Source of the DNA: Heliophilum fasciatum
GTDB lineage: Bacteria > Bacillota > Desulfitobacteriia > Heliobacteriales > Heliobacteriaceae
Assembly: GCF_004341395.1 (NCBI RefSeq)
Contig: NZ_SLXT01000019.1
Coordinates: forward strand, 1 to 64,000
Length of the DNA: 64,000 nt
Direction: 5' to 3'
Positions 44,494 through 53,794 of this stretch are shown here, one piece after another. Positions within the stretch are counted from its first letter, which is position 1; every line of letters starts with the position of its first letter. The position numbers were made by a program, and so were the translations under genes. The notes beneath the pieces are model-generated. The model did no database searches. It had not been told where the DNA came from and saw only the letters and a list, made by a program, of their open reading frames with translations.

Positions 44494-44602
44494 AATATCG
44501 CTCCTATGCAACAGCCATCTTCTTACGCCATTATCATACCATACAATCGGTACGGTCACACGGTTCGCACAGGAATCGCCTGTCTTCTTTTGCCACCAAT
44601 CA

Positions 44603-45970
44603 TCAAGGAACCCATTTCTGCAACACAGCAATCAGGCGATCACGTGAAAAGGGCTTGCTCACATAATCATCCATTCCGGCCCGCAAGCATTTCTCTCGCT
44701 CGCCGGCGACAGCATGCGCTGTCAGTGCAATGATCGGCGTGAACTGCTTACGCTGCGCTTCGCGCTTACGGATCCGCCGCGTCGCCTCATATCCGTCCAT
44801 CACCGGCATTTCACAATCCATCAAAATCACCGCATACGGTTTGTCTTCCACCGCTTCCACCGCTTTTAAGCCGTTGTCAACGATATCCACCATGTAGCCC
44901 AACCGCTGCAGATGCATGCGCGTGACCATCTGATTGACTTCATTATCTTCGACAACCAGCACCAGTCGCCCCTTCTTGGACGATGAATCGACGTTGGCTC
45001 TTCCCACAACCCCTTCACTGGCAGCAACAGCGGACCATTCGTGCTTCATGGGAAGCGCAAAGGAAAAGATCGAGCCCTGCCCTTCTTGACTTTGCACTTC
45101 CATCGTGCCCCCCATCAACCCGATCAACCGGTGTGAAATCGCCAGTCCCAGCCCCGTACCACCATACTTGCGCGTCGTTGTCTGATCGGCCTGCGTAAAA
45201 GGCTGAAAAAGCCGACTAAGTGCTTCAGACGATAAGCCAATCCCCGTATCGGTAACGACAAAACGCACCAACACCGCTTCCGGATCCACGAGCGTCACCG
45301 TCAGACCGACCTTACCACGCTCAGTAAACTTGACAGCATTGCTAAGTAAATTTAAGATCACTTGATTTAAACGTACAGGATCACCGCAAACCGTTGCCGG
45401 AATCGCCGGTGAAATTATACTGTACAAAGACAATCCCTTTTCCTTCGCTGGCTTATCAATGATCGCCAGCATCTTGGTAATTGATGAGGGTAAATGAAAA
45501 GGAATCCTTTCCACTTTTATCTTCCCTGCTTCAATTTTGGATAAATCAAGAATATCATTGATGATGCTCAAGAGGGCCTCGGAAGAATTCCGTGCAATGG
45601 ACGTCATGTGCCCTTGTTCTTCCGTTAGGTTTGTATCCTGGAGCAAATCAAGCATGCCCATGATCCCGTTGATCGGTGTGCGAATCTCATGGCTCATCAT
45701 CGCCAAGAACTCGCTCTTGAACTGGCTGGTAATTTCAGCTTGCTCCTTCGCGAGCTGCAGCGACGCTTGCGTCGCCATCAGATCCTGATAGGTCCGCGCA
45801 TTGACAATGACCAGCCCACAAATCCGGCTGAGTGTTTTGGCCAGATCCATGTACCGGTGAATATGTTGCGGAAACATCACCTGATCAATCAGAAACAAGC
45901 CCATCTTACGGTTGTGGTAAATGATACGAAAAAAAACCCTTGCCCTGAAGCCAGCGGCTTCAAGATCCAA
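44603..45970 (-). CDS. Hybrid histidine kinase, C-terminal piece of a frameshifted gene
   Basis: From about residue 75 this frame holds a complete kinase: His[21 protein letters not shown], HATPase [23 protein letters not shown] and [16 protein letters not shown], and a receiver [12 protein letters not shown] with phosphoacceptor [11 protein letters not shown] and SKPFSRDR. Its first residues repeat the end of the upstream frame shifted by one base. The N-terminal sensory part (45889-46830) therefore belongs to the same gene and is joined across the homopolymer at 45929-45936. As written the kinase has no input domain beyond a short coiled-coil, unless frame correction occurs. Confidence 0.8.
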   Translation of the reverse strand: MDLEAAGFRARVFFRIIYHNRKMGLFLIDQVMFPQHIHRYMDLAKTLSRICGLVIVNARTYQDLMATQASLQLAKEQAEITSQFKSEFLAMMSHEIRTPINGIMGMLDLLQDTNLTEEQGHMTSIARNSSEALLSIINDILDLSKIEAGKIKVERIPFHLPSSITKMLAIIDKPAKEKGLSLYSIISPAIPATVCGDPVRLNQVILNLLSNAVKFTERGKVGLTVTLVDPEAVLVRFVVTDTGIGLSSEALSRLFQPFTQADQTTTRKYGGTGLGLAISHRLIGLMGGTMEVQSQEGQGSIFSFALPMKHEWSAVAASEGVVGRANVDSSSKKGRLVLVVEDNEVNQMVTRMHLQRLGYMVDIVDNGLKAVEAVEDKPYAVILMDCEMPVMDGYEATRRIRKREAQRKQFTPIIALTAHAVAGEREKCLRAGMDDYVSKPFSRDRLIAVLQKWVP

Positions 45971-46830
45971 GAATCCCCCTCGTCAGTTTGCTCATCCGCT
46001 TCCCGCAAGGGCCGATATTCCAGTCGTTGGGGTGCAAATAACATCGTAAAGAGTTCTTTGATCTTCTCGATCGCTTCTTTTTCTTCCATAAGTTGTGTCA
46101 AATCAATGATGAGATCAAAGGCCATCGCATAATTGGCGATCCGTTGCGACAGACTTGCCTGCACCGCCGCATGTTCTTGACGGTCTTTTACCAATTGCCA
46201 TTCCAGCAAACGATTTTTGACGATATAAGCAAAATGATCGAGACCCACGGGCAACACTTCGTAAGGTACGCCGAGATAGTGGGCCATCGCTTGTAGGTTA
46301 CGCACACCGTCCGGATCAACACCGGTATCCAGAAGCACTAACCCGGTGAGACATTCCTGAAAAAACCCGCGCGCCGTTGCTTGATCAAAGCCCCAGTCGG
46401 CAAGGTACTCTTCCCAGCGGGCAAGCCACCCCGGCGTTAATAGATATTTGCCCTTGGCCAGCAATGCTTGCACCGTCGCTTCATTCAGAAAATAATGAAA
46501 GCAAAGGGCCGGCATAGCCGAATCCCGGGAAAAATCGACATCGCACGTTCCCAAGCATGTTGCCGTCATGATCCGTAATAGGCCCTTCGTTGCTTGTTCT
46601 TGCTGCTCCCGCTCTTGTCCCCGTCCCTGCTCCAGTTCATTGTACGCGCTGTCACTCGTCTGTCCATTACAAAGCGCGGCTTTTTGCTTCGCTCGCATGC
46701 AACAAGGCGGGAACGTTTTGATCTGGATTGACGGCGCCGTCACCAAACCCGTACGCAACAACATTTGCACTTCACCGGCGAGATTGGTACAAACCTGAAT
46801 TGTTATGTCTTTATCGCTTCGTCCATTCAA
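45889..46830 (-). CDS. DUF1638-like sensory N-terminal piece of the same frameshifted kinase gene
   Basis: 313 residues that end in a nonsense tail after the shift. Residues about 1-230 resemble DUF1638: conserved Cys ([25 protein letters not shown]), then [31 protein letters not shown] and [19 protein letters not shown]1638 proteins are typically found with corrinoid methyltransferases, which fits the two genes just upstream. A linker rich in Glu (about 240-275) follows, then [12 protein letters not shown], which should continue in the other frame as [19 protein letters not shown]. The ATG overlaps the methyltransferase gene by 20 bases. Confidence 0.65.
   Translation of the reverse strand: MNGRSDKDITIQVCTNLAGEVQMLLRTGLVTAPSIQIKTFPPCCMRAKQKAALCNGQTSDSAYNELEQGRGQEREQQEQATKGLLRIMTATCLGTCDVDFSRDSAMPALCFHYFLNEATVQALLAKGKYLLTPGWLARWEEYLADWGFDQATARGFFQECLTGLVLLDTGVDPDGVRNLQAMAHYLGVPYEVLPVGLDHFAYIVKNRLLEWQLVKDRQEHAAVQASLSQRIANYAMAFDLIIDLTQLMEEKEAIEKIKELFTMLFAPQRLEYRPLREADEQTDEGDSWILKPLASGQGFFFVSFTTTVRWACF
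45929..45936 (-). other. Homopolymer frameshift site (8 T on coding strand)
   Basis: GGG followed by eight T then CGT. With nine (or six) T the sensory and kinase frames join without interruption; with eight they do not. It may be a real slippery or phase-variable tract, a decayed gene, or a sequencing error. Confidence 0.8.
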
Positions 46831-47848
46831 GAGGATACCGCCCCCATTTTTCTACAGCCAAAGCAATCGCTTGTAGTGTCTCTTCGGTTACCTGATAGGG
46901 GATTTCACCATGATTATCAGCCAGCAAAAAGCCGCCATGTGGCCCTGCTTTGGCGATCGTCGCTTTAACAATGGCTTCCGCTTCCTCCGGTGTCCAGTTC
47001 CACATCTCCAGACCATTAAGGTTACCAAGAAGGGCTGTTTTTCCGGCACAGTTCGCTTTCAGTTGCCCAAGATCCTCCAGCGTACTCACGCCAATGGCTT
47101 GCACCCCAAGGCGAAGTAAGTCATCGAGCACTGGCATACAGCGACCGGACGCCAGGTGAATCACCGTGGGGCCCTGTATGCGCGACAACACACGCTGGGC
47201 AACAAGGTAGCCCGTCTGTCGATACAGATCGCGCGAGATCATCGTCGGTGAACTCAAAGGATCAAAGTAACAGATCGCCGTTGCACCCGCCGCAAGCTGC
47301 GCATTGGCCCACTCCACACAAAAAGTCTCGTTCACTTGCATCAACCGTTCAAATAACAAGGGTTGCTCATAGATCAATTCAATATACCGTTCAAAACCAA
47401 ATTGCATCACCGGCACAGAAAAGGGCGAGATGACCACACCGATCACGGGCACCGCCCCGGCCGAGAGCCGGTGTAACCCCTCGGTTACCGTCAACAAGCG
47501 TTGCAAGCATGGCACTTCCGCTACGCGAACTGGCTCCAAATTCCGGATGGCCTGCACATCTTGAATGATGGGCGTCCCGGAATTGGGCGGGCCGTCATCA
47601 CAAAAAATAACATCCCCACCATAGGCTTCAACTTCAACAGCAGCATACGTGAACGTGTAATAACAATCGTTGCGGTACTTTTTTTGTAACCGCCGTTGTC
47701 CCTCGATCACATGGTCGGCCGCAGAGTAATACTCCTTGATACTCATTCCCAACTCTTTGGCGCCGTGCATCGTCAATGTCAGCAACAGCGGCACTTGGTC
47801 CGGTTCTTGATGCTGTAATGCCCGCAGTACACGTTCCATCGATGTCAT
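46811..47848 (-). CDS. Uroporphyrinogen decarboxylase-family corrinoid methyltransferase (MtaA/MtbA-like)
   Basis: A 345-residue UroD-fold protein (MERVLRALQHQEPDQVPLLL, ISPFSVPVMQFGFERYIELI, HLASGRCMPVLDDLLRLGVQ, GNLNGLEMWNWTPEEAEAIV). The His-x(n)-Cys zinc ligands expected of MtaA types are best seen as HLASGRC here. Members move methyl groups between corrinoid proteins and a thiol acceptor. It starts inside the stop codon of the corrinoid protein gene (ATGA overlap), so both are made together. Substrate unknown. Confidence 0.85.
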   Translation of the reverse strand: MTSMERVLRALQHQEPDQVPLLLTLTMHGAKELGMSIKEYYSAADHVIEGQRRLQKKYRNDCYYTFTYAAVEVEAYGGDVIFCDDGPPNSGTPIIQDVQAIRNLEPVRVAEVPCLQRLLTVTEGLHRLSAGAVPVIGVVISPFSVPVMQFGFERYIELIYEQPLLFERLMQVNETFCVEWANAQLAAGATAICYFDPLSSPTMISRDLYRQTGYLVAQRVLSRIQGPTVIHLASGRCMPVLDDLLRLGVQAIGVSTLEDLGQLKANCAGKTALLGNLNGLEMWNWTPEEAEAIVKATIAKAGPHGGFLLADNHGEIPYQVTEETLQAIALAVEKWGRYPLEWTKR

Positions 47849-48528
47849 CGGTTGTTCCCCCTTTCCGGAGTCATTGTGCTCATCCGGTCCGGCGATGCGA
47901 TCACTCGTTCCAACACTTGCACGGCGTCACTGGCATTGGTGGCCATCGCATGGGCACCGACGTAAGCCCATAACTTGCGGTTTAAATTGAAGGGAGCTCC
48001 ACCGACGATCACCCGAACTGACAAGTGGGCCTGTTGGAACTTGTCGACCAAATCCTTTACTGCTAACGCCGAATTTAAAATCAATGTGGAGAGCAGCAAA
48101 ATTTCTGTACCGTGACGTTTGACGGCTTCGATCACTTCTTCGACTGTCAGGCCATGGCCAAAATCAACCATGCGATAACCGTGAGAATGCAAAAAAGCGG
48201 AGACAATCCGTTTGCCTAGCGAATGGTAATCAGCCAGCGTGACAATGGCAATTGGTGGAGTTTCCTTGGGGGCAATGCAATTTTCTCCGGACAACAATGA
48301 TTCCACAAGTTGTTCACAAATCCGCGAAGCCATATACACTTGTGCCAGTGATACGGTCCCTTCTTCCCATCCCTCACCGATATCGGTCAATGCCGGAACG
48401 ATGACCTCCTCAATCACGGTTAATGGCGGAGCACTCCCGAGTCGCATGGCAATGAACTGTTCCGCTCCTGCACGCTCCGCTTGCAAAAGCAAGTTGTAAA
48501 AATCGTTGTACCCCCCCTTATCAACCAA
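47845..48528 (-). CDS. B12-binding corrinoid protein
   Basis: A 227-residue two-domain corrinoid protein. The N-terminal helical cap has AERAGAEQFIAMRLGSAPPL and VIVPALTDIGEGWEEGTVSLAQVYMAS. The B12 domain has VTLADYHSLGKRIVSAFLHS, where Asp-x-His-x-x-Gly supplies the lower-ligand His, then VDFGHGLTVEEVIE, LLLSTLILNSA and VIVGGAPFN. I chose TTG at 48528 because GGAAGGAGG lies seven bases upstream; the GTG at 48546 precedes that site. First gene of a corrinoid/methyltransferase/kinase set. Confidence 0.9.
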   Translation of the reverse strand: MVDKGGYNDFYNLLLQAERAGAEQFIAMRLGSAPPLTVIEEVIVPALTDIGEGWEEGTVSLAQVYMASRICEQLVESLLSGENCIAPKETPPIAIVTLADYHSLGKRIVSAFLHSHGYRMVDFGHGLTVEEVIEAVKRHGTEILLLSTLILNSALAVKDLVDKFQQAHLSVRVIVGGAPFNLNRKLWAYVGAHAMATNASDAVQVLERVIASPDRMSTMTPERGNNR

Positions 48529-48592
48529 AGCCGAACCTCCTTCCACGGAAACCGCTTACCCCTATCTTCATGGGGTTCTCGATGTGACATCT

Positions 48593-48628
48593 AAAAAAAG
48601 CAGGAGCATATGATCGATGCTCCTGCTT
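48593..48628 (-). terminator. Intrinsic terminator
   Basis: AAGCAGGAGCAT...ATGCTCCTGC stem, then TTTTTTT on the minus strand, downstream of the His-rich oxidase-like gene. Confidence 0.85.
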
Positions 48629-48639
48629 TGCGCAGTATG

Positions 48640-49158
48640 TTACTTAGACCGCGGATAATCACGATGATGATGGCATTTGGCCTGAACCTCGTGGGCGTGG
48701 CACTGGCAGTTGTCATCGTGGTGGTGATGACCACCTTCATCCGGCAGAAAGTCCCTGTTTTTATGCGGACATTCGGTAATCTCCGTACTGCCGAGCAGCG
48801 GGAGAATCTTGTTGAGCTGAAAATACAGGACATGCAAGGGTTCCCGCTCATCGTTCGCTTCTATGCCGTAGGCATGTTTTAGGATAGCAGCTGTTTTTTG
48901 CGGATCTTTTTCTTCTTCCGTTCGGGTTAAGTATAGCCGGACACCGGCAAATTTACCGGCTTCCGCAAAAAGATAGGAGGCGTGAGGATTGGCCATGATA
49001 TTGCGATAGGTCAAGCGCTCACTCATGATAAAAGCGAGCGTTCCATCGTCCATAAACAGCGGTCGGTCGTAGACAGCCGTATTGACCTGCCCTTGTTCAT
49101 CAGCCGTAGCTAAAATACCGATGCCGTGCTGTTCTTCAAAATACTTTTTTAAGGTCAT
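48640..49158 (-). CDS. Pyridoxamine 5'-phosphate oxidase-like protein with His-rich tail
   Basis: A 172-residue FMN-binding split-barrel protein. The core ILATADEQGQVNTAVYDRP, FIMSERLTYRNIMANPHASY and GVRLYLTRTEEE is the PNPOx-like fold of small flavoproteins. It is followed by a tail with GGHHHHDDNCQCHAHEVQ and CHHHRD that should bind metal ions. The paralogue at 55710-56114 lacks this tail. The ATG is far (about 36 nt) from AGGAGGTGA, with a hairpin between. Confidence 0.82.
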   Translation of the reverse strand: MTLKKYFEEQHGIGILATADEQGQVNTAVYDRPLFMDDGTLAFIMSERLTYRNIMANPHASYLFAEAGKFAGVRLYLTRTEEEKDPQKTAAILKHAYGIEANDEREPLHVLYFQLNKILPLLGSTEITECPHKNRDFLPDEGGHHHHDDNCQCHAHEVQAKCHHHRDYPRSK

Positions 49159-49203
49159 CCACGTCTGATCTCTCCAACGGAAAAATCAGCCACTCACCTC
49201 CTG
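49159..49203 (-). promoter_or_regulatory. Leader with hairpin between ribosome binding site and ATG (copy 1)
   Basis: CAGGAGGTGA (49195-49203 core), then an 11-bp hairpin CTGATTTTTCC-GTT-GGAGAGATCAG (49165-49189), then ATG at 49158. If folded, the effective spacing is 11 nt. The 3' arm also contains GGAGAG, a second possible ribosome binding site. Confidence 0.55.
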
Positions 49204-49237
49204 TTTTGGTTCTGACTTGAGGAGCGCCTCGTGCTGA

Positions 49238-50467
49238 TTACATCTTGGTGCGGATACGCTCCAAGGCACGGGCGGTGTTTTCCCGAGTACCAAAGGCGGT
49301 CAAGCGGAAATAGCCTTCCCCGCTGGCGCCGAAGCCTGCGCCGGGCGTACCAACCACGTTAGCTTGCTTGAGCAGCTTATCGAAGAATTCCCAAGAACCG
49401 AGGTTGTCCGGCGTTTTCAGCCAGATATACGGCGCATTGACGCCACCAAAGACTTTATAACCGAAGCTGATCAGGCCTTCGCGGATCATCTTGGCGTTTT
49501 CCATGTAGTAATTGATGTTATCGCGGATTTCCTTTTGACCGGCTTCAGAATAAATGGTTGCGGCAGCTACCTGTACCGGATAGGAAACGCCGTTGAACTT
49601 GGTCGTTTGCCGACGCAGCCAGAACTTATTCAAGCTGTGGGCATTGCCGTCCTGATCATAGGCCATCACTTCTTTGGGCACGACAGTGTAGGCGCAGCGG
49701 GTTCCGGTAAAGCCGGCCGTTTTGGAGAAGCTGCGGAACTCTACGGCGACTTCGCGGGCACCTTCGATCTCATAGATGCTGCGGGGAATATCGGCTTCTT
49801 GAATGAAGGCTTCATAGGCAGCATCGTATAGGATGATCGATTTATTTTCGCGGGCATAGTCAACCCATTGCTTTAGCTCATCGCGGGTCAGCGTCATCCC
49901 CGTGGGGTTGTTAGGGAAGCAAAGATAAAGCATATCGACGCGGGTCTTGGGCAGTTCCGGCTTCATGCCGTTTGCTTCCGTACAGGGCAGGTAGACAATG
50001 TTGTCAAACTGGCCTTTTTCATTGAATCGACCGGTGCGGCCGGCCATGACGTTGCTGTCTACATACACAGGGTAGACAGGATCGGTGACGGCAATGATGT
50101 TGTTAAGGCCGAAGATTTCCTGGAAGTTGGCGGTGTCGGGCTTCGAACCGTCGCTGACAAAGACTTCGTCCACGTCGACCTGAATACCGCGGGATGTAAA
50201 ATCGTTGTCGATGATTTTTTGAATCAGGAAGTCATAGCCCTGTTCCGGACCATAGCCGCGGAAAGATTCAGCGCGCCCCATTTCATCGACGGCGTCATGC
50301 ATCGCTTGAATGACGGCCGGTGTGAGGGGCCGGGTAACGTCACCGATACCCAAACGGATAATATCGGCATCGGGGTTTTCTTGTTTGAACTGATTGACAC
50401 GACGGGCAATTTCCGAAAAAAGATAGCTTCCGGGCAACTTCAGATAATTCTCGTTAATCAGCGCCAT
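49238..50467 (-). CDS. dapL: LL-diaminopimelate aminotransferase
   Basis: A 409-residue class I aminotransferase of the DapL type. It converts tetrahydrodipicolinate directly to LL-diaminopimelate for lysine and cell wall synthesis. Marks are [20 protein letters not shown] at the start, [11 protein letters not shown], the PLP contacts [18 protein letters not shown] and [15 protein letters not shown], and the PLP Lys in [14 protein letters not shown]. The ATG at 50467 is the natural family start, with AGAGGAG upstream. It stands alone. Confidence 0.96.
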   Translation of the reverse strand: MALINENYLKLPGSYLFSEIARRVNQFKQENPDADIIRLGIGDVTRPLTPAVIQAMHDAVDEMGRAESFRGYGPEQGYDFLIQKIIDNDFTSRGIQVDVDEVFVSDGSKPDTANFQEIFGLNNIIAVTDPVYPVYVDSNVMAGRTGRFNEKGQFDNIVYLPCTEANGMKPELPKTRVDMLYLCFPNNPTGMTLTRDELKQWVDYARENKSIILYDAAYEAFIQEADIPRSIYEIEGAREVAVEFRSFSKTAGFTGTRCAYTVVPKEVMAYDQDGNAHSLNKFWLRRQTTKFNGVSYPVQVAAATIYSEAGQKEIRDNINYYMENAKMIREGLISFGYKVFGGVNAPYIWLKTPDNLGSWEFFDKLLKQANVVGTPGAGFGASGEGYFRLTAFGTRENTARALERIRTKM

Positions 50468-50578
50468 AACTTTTGATTCTCCTCTTTGCGTTGGTAAGGT
50501 TCTATCTTCAATTATAGTATAGGCAAGCAGATGGTGCAAACCAATGACGGCAGATCATGGGCAAATCCCGGTCAAATT

Positions 50579-51028
50579 CTACCTTCTTGCCGGTACCGGC
50601 TTTTCCGCTTTTTTCATTAACTCACATGTACGGCGACAAAAATTACACTGCACGAGCATGCGAACGACATCATTCGTTTGCAAAAAAACAGTTGCATCAC
50701 TTAAGCAGATGCTCAATTGCGTCGCTTGTGCCTGATCATCAAATACAAACTCACAGCCGTAATGATTGCCTTGCTTCCAGACGATTTTGGCCCGCAAACG
50801 TAATGGTTGAATCAATCGGGCTTCCAGATCAAGTTCAAAGTGAACTTGATCATTCACCGGAAAATCCAAATTAGTCCGAAGTCCGGCACCACCATTACTG
50901 ATATTATAAATGCAGGCGTGGCCCTCATGGCTATGGTTGATAGGTATCCCATTGATTTTGCTGATTTTTATTTTTGTACACAGATGGGTACCATTAAATT
51001 GAATGCGTTCATGCCTTCGCCGTTCCAT
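50579..51028 (-). CDS. PilZ-like protein with C-terminal Cys motif (copy 2)
   Basis: 149 residues. It begins ERRRHERIQF, the RxxxR-type c-di-GMP motif of PilZ domains, followed by IYNISNGGAGLRTN, the (D/N)-x-S-x-x-G motif (Asn in place of Asp). Beta strands then end in YGCEFVFDD. The last 35 residues hold QCNFCRRTCELMKKAEKP, a CxxCxxxC cluster shared with the neighbour. ATG at 51028 with GGGGGA upstream. It may sense c-di-GMP and metal or redox state (inference). Confidence 0.75.
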   Translation of the reverse strand: MERRRHERIQFNGTHLCTKIKISKINGIPINHSHEGHACIYNISNGGAGLRTNLDFPVNDQVHFELDLEARLIQPLRLRAKIVWKQGNHYGCEFVFDDQAQATQLSICLSDATVFLQTNDVVRMLVQCNFCRRTCELMKKAEKPVPARR

Positions 51029-51172
51029 GGTAGGGGATCCCCCTTCGTGTTTGAGATTCATGCGAACTTATACGGTATTGGCACTGTCTTGATACTTAAA
51101 TTTTACATGAGGAAAAAGAAAAAGTCTTTTCTTTTGTCTAATTTTTCTTTTGATCACACGGCAACGAAGGGT

Positions 51173-51211
51173 AAAAAAAACGGCTGCCCTTGTAAGGGCA
51201 ACCGTTTTTTT
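51173..51211. terminator. Bidirectional-looking terminator between the PilZ-like genes
   Basis: ACGGTTGCCCTT-ACA-AAGGGCAGCCGT stem with T runs on both sides (AAAAAAAA before, TTTTTTT after on the plus strand). Confidence 0.85.
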
Positions 51212-51245
51212 CGGAAAGTATTCTTAATCATCCCAAATTCCAACC

Positions 51246-51680
51246 CTACGACACCTCGATACCGTTCATAACCTCACAATTCGTCTGGCAAAAATCACAT
51301 TCCACAAAAATATGGGCAATATCATTAGTCTTCAAGTACACGGCTGTATCATTGATGCAGATATTCAGGTACACCCGGTCCTCTTCATGGTCAAAATTAA
51401 ACTGGCAGCCAAACATTTGTCCATGCTTCCACATCAAGTTCGCCCGTAGCTTCAACGGATGCACCATCCGGGTTTCCAGCTCAACTTCCACTTCACAATG
51501 GGGATCAACGGGCAAATCCAGATTGGTCCGGAATCGCGCGCCGCCACTGCTGATATCAAAAATACAAGCTTGGCCTTCTTTTCCTCTTACGGGAATGCGA
51601 TTGATATGGACAATTCTGAGCGTTGTGCACAAATGTCTATCGGCAAAATTAAGCCGTTCATATTTTCTTCTTTCATCCAT
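51246..51680 (-). CDS. PilZ-like protein with C-terminal Cys motif (copy 1)
   Basis: 144 residues, clearly paralogous to the downstream gene. It has MDERRKYERLNF (RxxxR) and CIFDISSGGARFRTNLDLPV, the canonical D-x-S-x-x-G of c-di-GMP-binding PilZ. Then LRANLMWKHGQMFGCQFNFD and a final ECDFCQTNCEVM. GGGAGG lies seven bases before the ATG at 51680. A terminator separates it from copy 2. A link to the type IV pili of this genome is possible but not shown. Confidence 0.78.
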   Translation of the reverse strand: MDERRKYERLNFADRHLCTTLRIVHINRIPVRGKEGQACIFDISSGGARFRTNLDLPVDPHCEVEVELETRMVHPLKLRANLMWKHGQMFGCQFNFDHEEDRVYLNICINDTAVYLKTNDIAHIFVECDFCQTNCEVMNGIEVS

Positions 51681-51833
51681 CGAATTACCTCCCTTCATAC
51701 TGTTGTAACCATTAGTTCATCAATAACTGCCATGACTGCCTGCATTAAGACCCAGCGAACACACTATATGTATTAAATTTTACATTACTTTAATGCAAAA
51801 GTCTTTGCTTTGCAAATGGGTTTCCCAAACTTT

Positions 51834-51863
51834 TTTATACCCATAACATACTTATATTTACAA
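51834..51863 (-). promoter_or_regulatory. Promoter of PilZ-like copy 1
   Basis: TTGTAA, 18 bases, TATAAA on the minus strand, about 155 bases upstream of the gene. Confidence 0.45.
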
Positions 51864-51967
51864 CTATGCTCTACAAAAAAGTCAGTTGCCCTCCTTTTTC
51901 CGCCTGCTTCATCCGGGTTACAATAGAGCTACGTTACCCATGATGCCGAGCAAAGGAGGCATGCCCT

Positions 51968-52177
51968 ATGCACTGGACCGTCGACCGCTTGGAAGGCGAC
52001 TGGGCCATTCTTGAATGCCCTGATCAACAGATCGTTCGCTTACCTCGCAATCAGCTTCCGGCCGATTTACGGGAAGGCGACCTGCTGCAGGTTACCTTCA
52101 CTATTAATCATCAAGCCACCACTAGGTGTCGCCAGCAGATGAACGATCGGATCGATGATTTTTTCACTAATCCCTGA
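51968..52177 (+). CDS. DUF3006 domain protein
   Basis: A 69-residue small protein: WTVDRLEGDWAILECPDQQI, VRLPRNQLPADLREGDLLQV. This is the DUF3006 pattern (a small beta domain often next to ComEC-like hydrolases). AAAGGAGG before the ATG. The MBL lipoprotein gene begins 45 bases downstream, so they form an operon. Confidence 0.85.
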   Translation: MHWTVDRLEGDWAILECPDQQIVRLPRNQLPADLREGDLLQVTFTINHQATTRCRQQMNDRIDDFFTNP

Positions 52178-52222
52178 TAATGCCGATGACATCCCTGGAT
52201 CAACAACAAAGGAGTGGACCCT

Positions 52223-53275
52223 ATGCCCCACCATTTTACCGCTGCCGGCGCTGCGGGAGCTTCCCAACGATCGCCGATTACCGGCCGTTGGCACATCCCT
52301 AGCCGTTGGCTCCTTGCTCCACTGGCCCTCTTTTTCGCTTTGACGATTGCCGGTTGCGGTAGCCAGGCCACCACCGGCAATGCCGTTCCCTCGGCGCCAT
52401 CGTCTCCCTCCCACGCCACTGCCACCGCGCCAACAGCCGGCGCCACCGCTGTCAACGGTGACACCGCATCCGTAGTACCGGCAGACCAGCGTTCCCCAAT
52501 CACTGCCGGTGACGGCCGCCTGCAGATCCACTTTATCGATGTGGGTCAAGCTGACAGTACGCTCATCGCCACACCGCAAGGCCAGTTCGTCTTGATCGAC
52601 GGCGGCAACCGCGATGATGATAAAATCGTTACGAATTACCTGCAAGCCCAAGGTGTCAAGAAGCTTACTGCCGTCGTAGCAACGCATCCTCACGAAGATC
52701 ACATCGGTGGCCTGCCGGCCGTCCTCAAACGCTTCTCTGTGGAGACAGTCTACCTGCCCAAGGCCACCAGTACCACGAAAACCTTCGAAAATCTGCTCAA
52801 CGCCATTGAAGCCAGTGGCGCCAAGCGCGTGCAAGCCAAAGCCGGCGTTGTGATTCCCTTACAGGATATCACTGCCACGATGCTTGCTCCCCTGAGCAAC
52901 ACCTATGACGCTCCCAACAACTACAGCCCGGTGATCAAACTGACCTACGGCAAGACATCCTTCTTGCTTACAGGCGACGCCGAAACCGCATCGGAGTCGG
53001 AAATGATACGCAGCGGCGCCTCGTTGCAAGCAGACCTGCTTAAAGTAGGCCACCATGGCAGTTCTACCTCTACGTCGCTTGATTTCCTCAAGGCGGTTTC
53101 GCCAACCTATGCCGTCATCACCGTAGCTACACCGAACGACTACGGCCATCCCCATCAAAAGATTCTCGAACGTTTGGCGAAGGCCAAGGTTCAAGTGTTC
53201 CGCACCGACCAAAACGGTACCATCGTCGCCGTCAGCGATGGCAAAAAACTGCAAGTGATCCCGTCTCGCCCCTAA
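52223..53275 (+). CDS. ComEC/Rec2-like metallo-beta-lactamase lipoprotein
   Basis: 350 residues. A long N-terminal stretch leads to a lipobox FALTIAGCGS, then an Ala/Thr/Pro-rich linker. The MBL domain has IHFIDVGQADSTLIATPQG, the metal motif THPHEDHIGGLP, SFLLTGDAE and LKVGHHGSSTSTS. It corresponds to the free-standing hydrolase domain of ComEC, probably an extracellular nuclease or phosphodiesterase. AAAGGAG eight bases before ATG. Confidence 0.9.
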   Translation: MPHHFTAAGAAGASQRSPITGRWHIPSRWLLAPLALFFALTIAGCGSQATTGNAVPSAPSSPSHATATAPTAGATAVNGDTASVVPADQRSPITAGDGRLQIHFIDVGQADSTLIATPQGQFVLIDGGNRDDDKIVTNYLQAQGVKKLTAVVATHPHEDHIGGLPAVLKRFSVETVYLPKATSTTKTFENLLNAIEASGAKRVQAKAGVVIPLQDITATMLAPLSNTYDAPNNYSPVIKLTYGKTSFLLTGDAETASESEMIRSGASLQADLLKVGHHGSSTSTSLDFLKAVSPTYAVITVATPNDYGHPHQKILERLAKAKVQVFRTDQNGTIVAVSDGKKLQVIPSRP

Positions 53276-53361
53276 TCGTCTTAGGAATACCCTGGCTAGC
53301 AACATATTACGAAACGATGAGGCAACACTTGGGAATATTTTAACCTTTCTCGCCCTAAGTA

Positions 53362-53388
53362 AGCAGGCGCTACGGTCCTGCTTTTTTT
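53362..53388 (+). terminator. Intrinsic terminator after the MBL lipoprotein
   Basis: AGCAGG...CCTGCT followed by TTTTTT. A second CCTGCTTTTTT copy and a hairpin TCGGCACCG...CGGTGCCGA (about 53423-53446) follow within 60 bases. Confidence 0.7.
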
Positions 53389-53492
53389 GATCAGCATCGA
53401 AGCTGCGATCCTGCTTTTTTGGATCGGCACCGAAGATCCGGTGCCGACATAATCTAGATCACACATGCCGAAAGCAAGAGAGAGGATGTCTG

Positions 53493-53720
53493 GTGACTAA
53501 AAAAAACAACAATCAAAAAAAATCCAAAACGGCCTCCCCGTCGCCACTCATCGGGTCGCCCGATTCTCTGCTTGTCATCCTTGGCTTATTGAGCGGCGCT
53601 TTGATCGTTTCCTCCGTCATCATCAAAAACGATCAAACCATTCAGATCGTCCTTGACGGCTCCTTGGCCCGTAGCAAAGCAGGAACGTCTGATGATACGC
53701 CCTATGAACTCTTGCGCTAA
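53493..53720 (+). CDS. Small single-pass membrane protein of unknown function
   Basis: 75 residues: a Lys/Asn-rich cytoplasmic start, one membrane segment (SLLVILGLLSGALIVSSVII) and a short polar tail. GTG start with AGAGAGGATG upstream. No family recognised. Confidence 0.6.
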   Translation: MTKKNNNQKKSKTASPSPLIGSPDSLLVILGLLSGALIVSSVIIKNDQTIQIVLDGSLARSKAGTSDDTPYELLR

Positions 53721-53794
53721 ACAGGAATACACACCCATACATAACAGTATCACTATTTAAATAAATGGTGATGTAAGATTGGAAGTTGAACGAA

